This document shows positions 11,122-19,493 of a DNA stretch of 64,000 nucleotides, piece after piece. Under the pieces are notes generated by a model. That model had not been told where the DNA came from. It saw nothing but the letters and a program-made list of their open reading frames with translations, and ran no database searches. This DNA comes from Clostridia bacterium (GTDB taxonomy: Bacteria; Bacillota; Clostridia; Christensenellales; Aristaeellaceae). Within the stretch, counting starts at the first letter, position 1. Every line of letters starts with the position of its first letter. The position numbers and the translations under genes are program-made. Where the stretch lies: positions 103,869 to 167,868 of the forward strand of contig JAFXVR010000038.1 of the NCBI GenBank assembly GCA_017534885.1, read 5' to 3'.

Positions 11122-12516
11122 TCAGCCCTCCTTTCCGGCCTCGCGGGCCTTTTCGGCTTCCACAGCTTTGGCGTTGGCTTCCGCCTTGGCCTTAGCCTCC
11201 TGACGGCGGACATTCACCATGCGCTTGCCCATGCGGAAGGATTGGGTCAGCAGCCGCTTCGCCGGGCAGACATAGGTGCAGGCGCCGCACTCGATGCAGT
11301 TCATCAGGCCCACTTCCACCGCGTCGTCATAGCGCTCGGCCCGGACGTACTGATCCATCCTGACCGGCGGCAGGGACATGGGGCATGCCCTCATGCAGCG
11401 GCCGCAGCGGATGCAGGCGCTCTCCTCGGGCTCGGCGGATTCCGGCCCCAGGGCCAAGATGCCGGAAGAGCCCTTGGTGATGGGCACCTCGATGTCCTGG
11501 ATGGTCATGCCCATCATCGGACCGCCGCTGATCAGCTTGATCACATTGGACTTCAGCCCGCCGCAGGCTTCCAGCAGGCAGATGACCGGCGTGCCGATGC
11601 GCACCCGGAAGTTACGGGGGTTGTTGACCTCTCCGCCCACCGTGGTCACGCGCTGCACCAGCGGCTTGCCCAGGCGCACCGCCTCGTCGATGGCGAAGAC
11701 CGTGCCCACGTTGAGCACAACGCAGCCCACGTCAATGGGCAGGCCGCCGCTGGGCACCACCCGGCGAGTGATGGCGTAAATCAGCTGTTTCTCACCGCCC
11801 TGGGGATAGCGCACAGGCAGGGGCTGCACCCGGATGCCGTCCGTTCCCCTGCAGGCGTCCTGCAGCGCGGCGATGGCGTCCGGCTTGTTGTTCTCCACGC
11901 CGATGACCGCCTCGCTGACACCAAAGGCCAGCATCAGCAGGTGAATGCCGTCGATGATTTCGGCAGGCTTCTCCAGCATCAGGCGATGATCCGCCGTCAG
12001 GTAGGGCTCGCACTCCGCGCCGTTGATCAACAGCTTTTCGATGGTCTTGTCCTTGCCCGGCGTCACCTTGACGGAGGTCGGGAAGGTCGCGCCGCCCATG
12101 CCGACAATACCGGCCTCGCGGATGATCTTCTGCATGCCGGCCGCGTCCAATGTTTCCGGATGCGGTGCGGGATGAAGCTCCACCCACTCGTCCTTGAAAT
12201 CATTGTCGATCACGATCGCGGGCACATGCAGGCCGCTGGGCATGGGCGCGGTGGCGATTTCCACCACACGGCCGGACACGGAGGCATGCACAGGCGCGGA
12301 CACAAAGCCGCCCGCCTCGGCGATCACCTGGCCAACCAGCACATGGTCGCCCTTGTTGACCACCGGTTTGGCCGGCGCGCCAATGTGCTGACTCAGCGGG
12401 ATCGTCACCCGCTTGGGCGCCGGCACGTCCTCAATGGCATTGCCGCTGTTTACGGCCTTGCCGTTGGCGCCTTCATGCGGGTGTATGCCTCCGGGAAACA
12501 AACGCTTTCCAAACAT
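11122..12516 (-). CDS. rnfC: Rnf electron transport complex subunit C
   Basis: Peripheral NADH/FMN-binding subunit, 464 residues, first gene of the operon. The N-terminal RnfC barrel-sandwich region begins MFGKRLFPGGIHPHEG. It is followed by the Rossmann-like domain with GGATFPTSVK and INGAECEPYLTAD (FMN/NADH site). The C-terminal part has two ferredoxin motifs, CIRCGRCMRACP and CIECGACTYVCP. A Lys/Ala/Glu-rich tail ends the protein. A GGGGGGAGC ribosome binding site precedes the ATG at 12516. Confidence 0.97.
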   Translation of the reverse strand: MFGKRLFPGGIHPHEGANGKAVNSGNAIEDVPAPKRVTIPLSQHIGAPAKPVVNKGDHVLVGQVIAEAGGFVSAPVHASVSGRVVEIATAPMPSGLHVPAIVIDNDFKDEWVELHPAPHPETLDAAGMQKIIREAGIVGMGGATFPTSVKVTPGKDKTIEKLLINGAECEPYLTADHRLMLEKPAEIIDGIHLLMLAFGVSEAVIGVENNKPDAIAALQDACRGTDGIRVQPLPVRYPQGGEKQLIYAITRRVVPSGGLPIDVGCVVLNVGTVFAIDEAVRLGKPLVQRVTTVGGEVNNPRNFRVRIGTPVICLLEACGGLKSNVIKLISGGPMMGMTIQDIEVPITKGSSGILALGPESAEPEESACIRCGRCMRACPMSLPPVRMDQYVRAERYDDAVEVGLMNCIECGACTYVCPAKRLLTQSFRMGKRMVNVRRQEAKAKAEANAKAVEAEKAREAGKEG

Positions 12517-12728
12517 GGAAAAGCTCCCCCCTCTGTTGCGCGGACTGCCGCCCGCCTTGTTCTGGTCGTTCGGCCCACGCCGGTTTTGAATGTCATACTG
12601 CGGGTATTTTCATCCCAATTATCAAATCTATTTTCGCATATGAGCGCGAATTAGTCAAGTCTAACTATATGTCTCCTCCATAAGATATCGACAGGATATC
12701 ACGACTGTTTTGCGTGGGTCCGAAAGCA

Positions 12729-12788
12729 AAGCGGCAGCCTGTCCGCGATTTAGGTCAGGCCGCCGCGCAGCGCCGGGATCAGGCGCTG
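12729..12788 (-). terminator. Hairpins downstream of the LRR protein gene
   Basis: Two hairpins in tandem on the minus strand: CAGCGCC-N7-GGCGCTG (12788-12768), a perfect 7-bp stem touching the stop codon, then a GGCGGCCTG/CAGGCTGCCGC stem (12764-12731) followed by TTTGCTTTC. The T tract is broken, so termination strength is uncertain. Confidence 0.5.
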
Positions 12789-15194
12789 TTATTGGTAGAC
12801 CACATTCAGGTCCGTGGAGTCAAAGGCGTCCTTGCCCACCGTGCATCCCGACGGGATATACACCGTTCCGCTCATGGCGAAGCAGTACTGGAAGGCTGAG
12901 ATGCCAATGATCCTCACCTTTTTGCCGATCGACAGGCCGGTCATCCCTGTGCAGTACTGGAAAGCGCGGTCCGAGATATTCGTGACCGAATCGGGGATCA
13001 CCAGCTTTCCGGTGAAGCCGGTGCAGTTGGCGAAGGCTTCGTTATCAATTCTGGTCAGCTGTTTTCCCGGCAGTGTCAGCGTGCCGATCAGCCTGTAGCA
13101 GTCCTCAAAGGCATGGTAGCCAATGGTTTTGACGTTTGCGCCCAGCTGCAGCTTCTTGGCGTTTGTGCAGCGGAAGAAAGCATAGTTGCCGATGGTCTCC
13201 ACACCGTCGCCGATGGTCAGCGCCGCGTCCAGGCCGTAGCAGGAATAAAACGCTCTGTTGCCGATGGTTTTGACCCTGTCCGGGATGGTCAGCGGACCGC
13301 TCAGGCCCCAGCACTTGGCGAAGGCGGATTCCTCGATGGTCTGCAGGCTTGCGGGCAGGTTCAGCTCCCCGGACAGCACACAGTCCTCGAAGGCGCCCTT
13401 GGCGATCTGCAGCAGGCCGTCACAGTTGAAGATGACCTTCTTGAGCCCGGTGCATTTCCAGAAGGCGTATTCGCCGATGCCCTTGACCAGCTTGCCGAGA
13501 GTCAGGTCGCCGTCAAAGCCGGTGCACTCGCTGAACGCCCCGCTGCCAATGACTTTAACGCTGTCCGGGATGACCAGGCTGCCCTTGAGCCCGGTGCACG
13601 CCCTGAAGGCGCTGTCCTCGACCGCGGTCAGGGAAGCGCTCAGGGTCAGGCTCCCGTTGAATCCTCTGCAGTTGCCGAACGCCTCGGCGCCGATGGTCTG
13701 CACGGTGTTCGGGAAGGTCAGGCTGCCCGTCAGTTTGCTGCAGTTGAGGAAGGCGCGCTGGCCGATGGTGACCAGGCTGCTGCCCAGGTTCAGTTTTCCG
13801 TCCAGTCCTTCGCACCAGTGGAACGCGTATTCATCGATGGTTTTTACGCTGTCCGGGAAGGTCAGCGACCCCTTCAGGCCTGAGCATTTCTCGAACGCGC
13901 TGTCGCCGACGGTGACCAGGGACTGTCCGAAGGTCAGCGACGTCAGTCCCCCGCATTCATAGAAAGCGCCTGCCGAAATGGTCTTTACCGAGTCAGGAAT
14001 CTTGAGCATGCCGGTCAGACTGCTGCACCACCTGAAGCCGTATTCGGGAATGGTGCTCAGCCGGGCGCTCAGCGTCAAACCGGTCAGGCCGCTGCAGTTT
14101 TCAAAGGCGCTCTTGCCCATGGCGGATACGCTGTCGGGGATGGTCAGCGCGCCGCCAAAGCCCGTGCAGCCCATGAACGCGCCTTCGTCGATGGTCTGCA
14201 GGGTCTTGGGCAGGATCAGCCCGCCCGTGAGGCCGTCGCAGTTGCAGAAGGCGTTTTTGCCGATGTACTCCAGATAGCCGGGCATGCGCAGGGTGCCGGT
14301 GAGGCGGACGCCGCCGTCCTTCCCGGTTTTCATCTCCTGCGCGAAGGCGTTGTCCGCGATCCGGGTGACCTTCTTGCCGTACACCTCGTCCACAAAGGTC
14401 AGGTTGCCCGTCTCCGGCAGTTTGCCCGTGACGGTCACCTTGCCACCTACCAGGTCATAGGTAATTCCGTTGATGGTCGTCGGCCAGCTTTCCTGCTGCT
14501 GTTCGCCCAGGATGGTCCAGCCGATGTTCTGCACGTTCTGCTCAAGGGTGATGGTGTCCGTCACCACAATGAACACGTTGAACTTGCCGTCGTAGCCCGG
14601 CGTGGCCGCCACCCGCTTCTGAGTGGAATAGAAGTAGTTGACCGGCTTGGAGCTGCTGTCGTAAATGTTGTAGGCAATGTTGACCGAGCCGCTCTTGCAC
14701 CTGATGTCCGGCCGGTCGACGAAGATGGACTTCCTGTCGGGGGAAATCTCGAAGGCGGCCTTCCCCACTGTCAGCGCATCCGCCAGCGGCCAGGACAGAT
14801 CATGCCAGCCGATGTCCTGGGTTTTGCTCGCCCCGGTGTTCTCGTCGGTGACCACCACAAAGACGTTGAACCGTCCGCCGTAGCCTGGGGTGGCCGCCAC
14901 GCGGTTCTCCATAGAGTAGAAGTAGTTGACCGGATAGGAATCTGCGTCGTAAATGTTGTAGGCAATCTTGTAGCTGCTCGATCCTGTGACAGTCGGTTTG
15001 TTGATGTAGATGGACTGGTGGTTTTCGCTGACTTGAAAGGTCAGCGGGCCTACGCTCAGGGCTTTGTCCTCCTCGGCCTCGGCCTCGATATCCAGCATCA
15101 GCGCGTCCAGGTCAAGGTTTCCCTCGGCGATGGTGGGCACGAGGAACACAGCAAAAGCCAGCGCCAGCAGCAGCGCAATCCACTGCCTCTTCAT
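12789..15194 (-). CDS. Secreted leucine-rich-repeat (BspA/LRR_5-type) surface protein
   Basis: 801 residues. The start at 15194 (MKRQWIALLLALAFAVFLVPTIAEG) gives a clean signal peptide and follows AGGAGGA at ideal spacing; an upstream in-frame ATG at 15275 lacks this and overlaps the -35 box. Two tandem copies of an about 85-residue domain come first (each with NIYD...PVNYFYS...RVAATPGY and FNV[FV]VVTD), residues about 30-220. They are followed by roughly twenty LRR_5 units of about 23 residues of the form IPDSVKTIGxxAFxxCxGL to the C-terminus. No LPXTG motif or membrane anchor is seen. Such proteins act in adhesion or protein binding at the cell surface; the ligand is unknown. Confidence 0.88.
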   Translation of the reverse strand: MKRQWIALLLALAFAVFLVPTIAEGNLDLDALMLDIEAEAEEDKALSVGPLTFQVSENHQSIYINKPTVTGSSSYKIAYNIYDADSYPVNYFYSMENRVAATPGYGGRFNVFVVVTDENTGASKTQDIGWHDLSWPLADALTVGKAAFEISPDRKSIFVDRPDIRCKSGSVNIAYNIYDSSSKPVNYFYSTQKRVAATPGYDGKFNVFIVVTDTITLEQNVQNIGWTILGEQQQESWPTTINGITYDLVGGKVTVTGKLPETGNLTFVDEVYGKKVTRIADNAFAQEMKTGKDGGVRLTGTLRMPGYLEYIGKNAFCNCDGLTGGLILPKTLQTIDEGAFMGCTGFGGALTIPDSVSAMGKSAFENCSGLTGLTLSARLSTIPEYGFRWCSSLTGMLKIPDSVKTISAGAFYECGGLTSLTFGQSLVTVGDSAFEKCSGLKGSLTFPDSVKTIDEYAFHWCEGLDGKLNLGSSLVTIGQRAFLNCSKLTGSLTFPNTVQTIGAEAFGNCRGFNGSLTLSASLTAVEDSAFRACTGLKGSLVIPDSVKVIGSGAFSECTGFDGDLTLGKLVKGIGEYAFWKCTGLKKVIFNCDGLLQIAKGAFEDCVLSGELNLPASLQTIEESAFAKCWGLSGPLTIPDRVKTIGNRAFYSCYGLDAALTIGDGVETIGNYAFFRCTNAKKLQLGANVKTIGYHAFEDCYRLIGTLTLPGKQLTRIDNEAFANCTGFTGKLVIPDSVTNISDRAFQYCTGMTGLSIGKKVRIIGISAFQYCFAMSGTVYIPSGCTVGKDAFDSTDLNVVYQ

Positions 15195-15246
15195 ATGAAT
15201 CCTCCTATCGTCTGTCCGGTCGGTCGTCACAGACTGTCCTGTCCTG

Positions 15247-15275
15247 ATTGTATCATACATATCTGCTGATTTCAA
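15247..15275 (-). promoter_or_regulatory. Promoter of the LRR protein gene
   Basis: Minus strand TTGAAA (15275-15270), 17-bp spacer, TACAAT (15252-15247), 53 bp before the chosen start codon. Confidence 0.7.
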
Positions 15276-15413
15276 CTGCGTTTTTCATTCCGACATGCTG
15301 AAACCGCTGTCACCTCATCTCTCTCATGCATATGGCTGTCGAATCTGTTCCCTGTTCAGCCGATTCCTGACATCATGCACAAAAGCGACAAAAAAGCTTG
15401 TGAAAAGAGTCAA

Positions 15414-15442
15414 TTCACTTTTGGGAAAGCGCTGTGTATAAT
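15414..15442 (+). promoter_or_regulatory. Promoter of the multi-sugar ATPase gene
   Basis: TTCACT (15414-15419), 17-bp spacer, perfect TATAAT (15437-15442). The spacer contains GGAAAGCGCTGT (15423-15434), which resembles a LacI-family/cre-type operator. Confidence 0.7.
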
Positions 15443-15491
15443 ACGGGCAGAAGATCGGGGGAACCCGGTCAGAATTGAGGAGGAATGCACT

Positions 15492-16649
15492 ATGGCAAGC
15501 GTATCCCTGCAGCATATCTACAAGGTGTATCAGGGCGGCGTGACTGCGGTCAGCGATTTCTGCCTGGACATCGAAGACAAGGAATTCATCGTGCTGGTCG
15601 GCCCCTCTGGCTGCGGCAAGTCCACCACCCTGCGCATGGTGGCCGGTCTGGAAGAGATCTCTGACGGCGAGCTCTACATCGGCGACCGCCTGGTCAACGA
15701 CGTGGCCCCCAAGGATCGCGACATCGCCATGGTGTTCCAGAACTACGCTCTGTATCCCCACATGACCGTGTTTGACAACATGGCTTTCGGCCTGAAGCTG
15801 CGCAAGACCCCCAAGGACGAAATCAAGCGCCGCGTGGAAGAGGCTGCCAAGATTCTGGACATCGCCCACCTGCTCAACCGCAAGCCCAAGGCTCTGTCCG
15901 GCGGCCAGCGTCAGCGCGTTGCTCTGGGCCGTGCTATCGTCCGTGAGCCCAAGGTCTTCCTCTTCGACGAGCCTCTGTCCAACCTGGACGCCAAGCTGCG
16001 CGTTGCCATGCGCACTGAGATCACCAAGCTGCATCAGCGCCTGCAGACCACCTTCATCTATGTTACCCATGACCAGACTGAGGCCATGACCATGGCGAGC
16101 CGCATCGTCGTTATGAAGGACGGCGTTGTGCAGCAGGTGGATACGCCCCAGAACCTGTATGACTTCCCCACCAATGAGTTCGTGGCCGGCTTCATCGGCA
16201 GCCCCCAGATGAACTTCTTCAACGTCACCCTCCGCAAGGAAGGCCAGGACGTGGTGGCCTACTTCGGCGACAACAAGATCGTCGTGCCGCAGGCCAAGGT
16301 TGCCAAGTTCACCGACGAGAGCTACATCGGCCGTGACGTCGTGATGGGCATCCGTCCCGAGAACATCGGCGACAGCGAAGAGGATCTGGCCAAGTATCCC
16401 ACCGCCACCGTCGACGTGAACGTGGAAGTCACCGAGCAGATGGGCTCTGAGACCTATCTGTACCTGACCACCACCGGCAAGGAAGGCAACATCATCGCCC
16501 GCGTTGATCCCCGCACCGCCAGCCGCGCCGGCGACAAGATCAAGATCGCGCTGGAGACCGAGCATCTGCACTTCTTCGACAAGGAGACCGAGCAGACCAT
16601 CCTGACCAGCGAAGCCGCCACCCGCGCCAAGATCATGCTGGGCAAGTAA
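15492..16649 (+). CDS. ugpC: Sugar ABC transporter ATP-binding protein (UgpC/MsmX/MalK type)
   Basis: 385-residue ATPase of the CUT1 class, cytoplasmic. Start at 15492 (MASVSLQHIYKVY) follows GAGGAGG; an upstream ATG at 15375 overlaps the promoter. Walker A GPSGCGKST, signature LSGGQRQR, Walker B VFLFDEP, and a C-terminal MalK-type regulatory domain of about 140 residues (GIRPENIGD; ETYLYL). It is monocistronic, with its own promoter and terminator. In Firmicutes such an orphan ATPase commonly powers several sugar importers; the two transporters in this window that lack an ATPase (16936-20480 and 47219-50273) are plausible partners, by inference. The exact gene name is uncertain. Confidence 0.93.
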   Translation: MASVSLQHIYKVYQGGVTAVSDFCLDIEDKEFIVLVGPSGCGKSTTLRMVAGLEEISDGELYIGDRLVNDVAPKDRDIAMVFQNYALYPHMTVFDNMAFGLKLRKTPKDEIKRRVEEAAKILDIAHLLNRKPKALSGGQRQRVALGRAIVREPKVFLFDEPLSNLDAKLRVAMRTEITKLHQRLQTTFIYVTHDQTEAMTMASRIVVMKDGVVQQVDTPQNLYDFPTNEFVAGFIGSPQMNFFNVTLRKEGQDVVAYFGDNKIVVPQAKVAKFTDESYIGRDVVMGIRPENIGDSEEDLAKYPTATVDVNVEVTEQMGSETYLYLTTTGKEGNIIARVDPRTASRAGDKIKIALETEHLHFFDKETEQTILTSEAATRAKIMLGK

Positions 16650-16667
16650 TCCCTGAAAGCTGCAAGG

Positions 16668-16695
16668 CCGCCTCTCTTCGGAGAGGCGGTTTTCT
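16668..16695 (+). terminator. Terminator of the multi-sugar ATPase gene
   Basis: Perfect 9-bp stem CCGCCTCTC-TTCG-GAGAGGCGG (16668-16689) with a stable UUCG tetraloop, followed by TTTTCTT. Confidence 0.92.
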
Positions 16696-16850
16696 TGAGG
16701 GCTTTATCCCGCGGATGCCGATAGTATAAGATTGACGAGTTCATCGTGACACCGGTATCGTTTGTTGTCACCCACGATCCAGCCGGTGTTGTTTTTGTTC
16801 TTTGTCCGGCCATCATGAAAATTGAAAACGAATCCTTCTATCAACCCAGC

Positions 16851-16884
16851 TAAAAACGGCAGGCCCCGTTTCCGGAGCCCGCCG
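16851..16884 (-). terminator. Terminator of the Lpl-type transporter operon
   Basis: On the minus strand an 11-bp stem CGGCGGGCTCC / GGGGCCTGCCG (16884-16857), with two G-U wobbles, is followed by TTTTTAG. The wobbles pair only on this strand, which fixes the direction. It lies past the stop of the binding-protein gene. Confidence 0.8.
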
Positions 16885-16935
16885 CTTTTCTGTTGAGGAT
16901 TATTCAGGCATCACACCTGAAAGGATGGATTCGCA

Positions 16936-18432
16936 TTACTGCGCAGCCTTCCAGGCGTCATACTGCCTCTGGATTTCCTCGATGATTTCGCCGATCTTGG
17001 CATCCTGCAGGGCCTTCTTCATGGCTTCAATGCCCTGAGGACCGTCGGGATCGACCTGGCCGCACATGAGGGGATTGGCATACTCGGCAATCACAGAATC
17101 AACGTCGGCGATCTGGTTGGCCACGTTGTCCTTCACGAAGCGGAAGCCCAGGGAGGCGGTGGCGACAGCGTCGTCAGCGTAGCTCTGCAGCAGAGCGTTC
17201 TTCTGGGGATCCTCACCAACGGTGACATACTGGAGCAGGGTGTTGCCCACGGTCCAGGCGCCGCCGTGCACGCCGTACCAGTTGGCGTCGCCGATGACTT
17301 CCACGGTCACGTCGTCAACCTTGGTGTAGTTCTGGCCTTCAGCGCCGAACAGCATCAGGTTCACGAGGGTGGCATCGGAGTGCATGAGGTTCAGATACTT
17401 CATGGCCGCCTCGGGGTTCTGGCAGGTCACCGGAATGGCGAACATGGAGCCGCCGGCATGGGTGGTCACGACGTACTTGGGCTGCATGGTGATTTCGACG
17501 CACTCGAACTCAGCGGTCTTGTTGGCCTGATACATCTCAGCGGCCTTGATGCCGTTGCCCTTCAGGGGCTGAGAGAACACCAGGAAGTCGCCGCGGCCGA
17601 AGGTGCCGTTGTAGTCGAAGCTGGACAGGGCGGCGTCGGGGCTGATGTAGCCCTTCTGGCCCCAGGAGTACATCAGACGGATGTGCTCTTCCTGCTCGGG
17701 GGTCTCGAAGATGCTGTAGATGGTCTCGTCAAAGGTGCCGTCTTCCTGCGCAGCCATCTTCATGGCGATGGAGTTGGAAGCCATGCCGGCCCAGTCGGGG
17801 CACCAGGGCTCGTCAGCCCAGCGGCCAGCCTGACCATCCATCAGATAAGGATACTTCTCGGGGAACATTTCCTTGTACTTTTCAAGCCAGGGCTCCAGGT
17901 CAGCGGTGGTCTTGATGGAGGGATCGTCAGCAACCACATCCCAGCCGATCGCTTCGGCGGCAGTCTTGTTGATGATGAAGCCCTCGGGCACGCACAGCTC
18001 CTTGTTGGTGGGGATGCCGTACAGAACGCCGTTCACCTTCACGCCATCCAGGAAGGTCTGGGGCAGGGTTTCCTTGATGCCCTGACCATACTGCTCGAGC
18101 AGGTCATCCAGGGGCAAGAGGAGCTCGCCGGAGACTTCGACGCCATAGCCTTCCCAGTCAGCGGTGAAGATCAGGTCCATCTTCTCGCCGGACTGCAGAG
18201 CGTTGATGGCCTTGTCATTCCAGTCGCCCCAGGAGACGATGTGGTAGGAAACCTTGGCATTGATCAGCGGCTCGATGTAAGCGTTCACAGCGGCCTCAAC
18301 GCCGGCGCGGACAGCTTCGTTGTCACCGTTGCCAACCCAGTAGATGTCCAGGGTGTAGGCATCGTCCGCCATGGTGGGTACCAGCGCCAGAACCATCGCC
18401 AGCGCCAGCAGCAGGGAAACCAGTTTACGCAT
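16936..18432 (-). CDS. Extracellular solute-binding protein (LplA-like, CUT1)
   Basis: 498-residue sugar-binding component, last gene of the permease-permease-binding protein operon. The N-terminal signal peptide MRKLVSLLLALAMVLALVPTMA is followed by DDAYTLDIYWVG, the start of the mature bilobal fold; length is typical of the LplA/YtcQ family (large oligosaccharide-binding proteins). There is no lipobox cysteine, unusual for a Gram-positive binding protein, so membrane retention must differ or the protein is free in the wall. Start at 18432 follows an AGGAGGACT site. Substrate probably a (plant or host) oligosaccharide, not determinable here. Confidence 0.9.
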   Translation of the reverse strand: MRKLVSLLLALAMVLALVPTMADDAYTLDIYWVGNGDNEAVRAGVEAAVNAYIEPLINAKVSYHIVSWGDWNDKAINALQSGEKMDLIFTADWEGYGVEVSGELLLPLDDLLEQYGQGIKETLPQTFLDGVKVNGVLYGIPTNKELCVPEGFIINKTAAEAIGWDVVADDPSIKTTADLEPWLEKYKEMFPEKYPYLMDGQAGRWADEPWCPDWAGMASNSIAMKMAAQEDGTFDETIYSIFETPEQEEHIRLMYSWGQKGYISPDAALSSFDYNGTFGRGDFLVFSQPLKGNGIKAAEMYQANKTAEFECVEITMQPKYVVTTHAGGSMFAIPVTCQNPEAAMKYLNLMHSDATLVNLMLFGAEGQNYTKVDDVTVEVIGDANWYGVHGGAWTVGNTLLQYVTVGEDPQKNALLQSYADDAVATASLGFRFVKDNVANQIADVDSVIAEYANPLMCGQVDPDGPQGIEAMKKALQDAKIGEIIEEIQRQYDAWKAAQ

Positions 18433-18506
18433 TGTGGAGTCCTCCTTTTGATATTATTTCCAGGGCCGCGTAAGCCCTTGAAATCCTGTGTTTTGCAGCA
18501 GCTCGA

Positions 18507-19475
18507 TCAGCCCTTCACTGCGCCGACCGTCAGGCCCTTGACAAAATACTGCTGGAAGAAGGGATAGGCCATGATGATGGGGCCCACCGTGACCACAGCC
18601 ATGGCCATGCGGAAGGTTTCCTCAGGCAGGTTGGCCACGTTCACGCCGCCCATGCGGGAGGCGTTCTCCTTCAGGAAGCGGATGTTGTTCATGGTCTGGT
18701 AGATGGTGTACTGCAGGTTGAAGTACTGCGCCTTGTCATTGAGCAGCAGGCAGACGCGGAAATCGTTCCAGATGCCGATAGCACTGAACAGAGCGACCGT
18801 CGCAAAGCCCGGAATGGCCAGCGGACACACGATCTGGATCAGGGTGCGCCACTCGCCCGAGCCATCGATGCGCGCGGATTCAATGATGGCCTCCGGCACA
18901 GAGGACGAATAGAAGGTGCGCATGATGATGACCCAGTAGGCCGAGAAGGCCATCGGCAGGAACAGCGCCCACACCGTGTCCTGGAGTCCCAGCACCTTGC
19001 GGCACATATTATAGTAACTGACCATGCCGCCGGAGAACAGCATCGTGAAGAAGCTGAAGAAGGTGAAGAATTTCTTGTACCTGAAGTCCGGGCGGCTGAG
19101 CGCGTACGCGTACAGACCCACAGTGATCACCGAGAGGATCGTGCCCGCGAAGGTGGCGATCAGGGTGTTCCTGTAAGCGGTTAGGATAACCGAGCCGTCA
19201 CGGAACAGGTAGCTGTAGGCGTTTACGGAGAATTCCACCGGCCAGAGCTGGTAGCCGTAAGTCTTCAGCGCCACCTCGCTGGTGAACGATGAGACGATAA
19301 TGATCCAGAGCGGGAAAATCGTCAGTACACAGCCGATAATCAGCAGGACGTTGAAGATCGCGTTGGTGGGCTTGGAAATCTGGTTGCGCGCTGCGCTGTG
19401 TTTTGCGGCTTCCTTTTCGGCTTTCAGCAGCCGCTTGGCTTCTCTTGCCGCGTCCTTCGCATTCAAAGTGGACAT
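18507..19475 (-). CDS. Carbohydrate ABC transporter permease (LplC/YtcP-like)
   Basis: 322 residues. A charged cytoplasmic N-terminal stretch of about 35 residues precedes six membrane helices. The permease EAA loop reads IIESARIDGSGEWRTLIQIVCPLAIP near residue 195. The C-terminal YPFFQQYFVKGLTVGAVKG is the signature end of this CUT1 permease subfamily. It lies 18 bp after the partner permease and 74 bp before the binding-protein gene. No ATPase gene is in the operon. Confidence 0.93.
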   Translation of the reverse strand: MSTLNAKDAAREAKRLLKAEKEAAKHSAARNQISKPTNAIFNVLLIIGCVLTIFPLWIIIVSSFTSEVALKTYGYQLWPVEFSVNAYSYLFRDGSVILTAYRNTLIATFAGTILSVITVGLYAYALSRPDFRYKKFFTFFSFFTMLFSGGMVSYYNMCRKVLGLQDTVWALFLPMAFSAYWVIIMRTFYSSSVPEAIIESARIDGSGEWRTLIQIVCPLAIPGFATVALFSAIGIWNDFRVCLLLNDKAQYFNLQYTIYQTMNNIRFLKENASRMGGVNVANLPEETFRMAMAVVTVGPIIMAYPFFQQYFVKGLTVGAVKG

Positions 19476-19493
19476 GCTTCGTCTCCTCCTTTC

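Noticed and set aside
12630..12658. Promoter of the rnf operon with TTGACT at 12658-12653
   Set aside because: No acceptable -10 at 17 or 18 bp (GAAAAT, AAAATA); not annotated as a promoter.
16696..16850. Possible small RNA or gene between the converging units
   Set aside because: Only short open frames without ribosome binding sites and no stable structure other than the two terminators.
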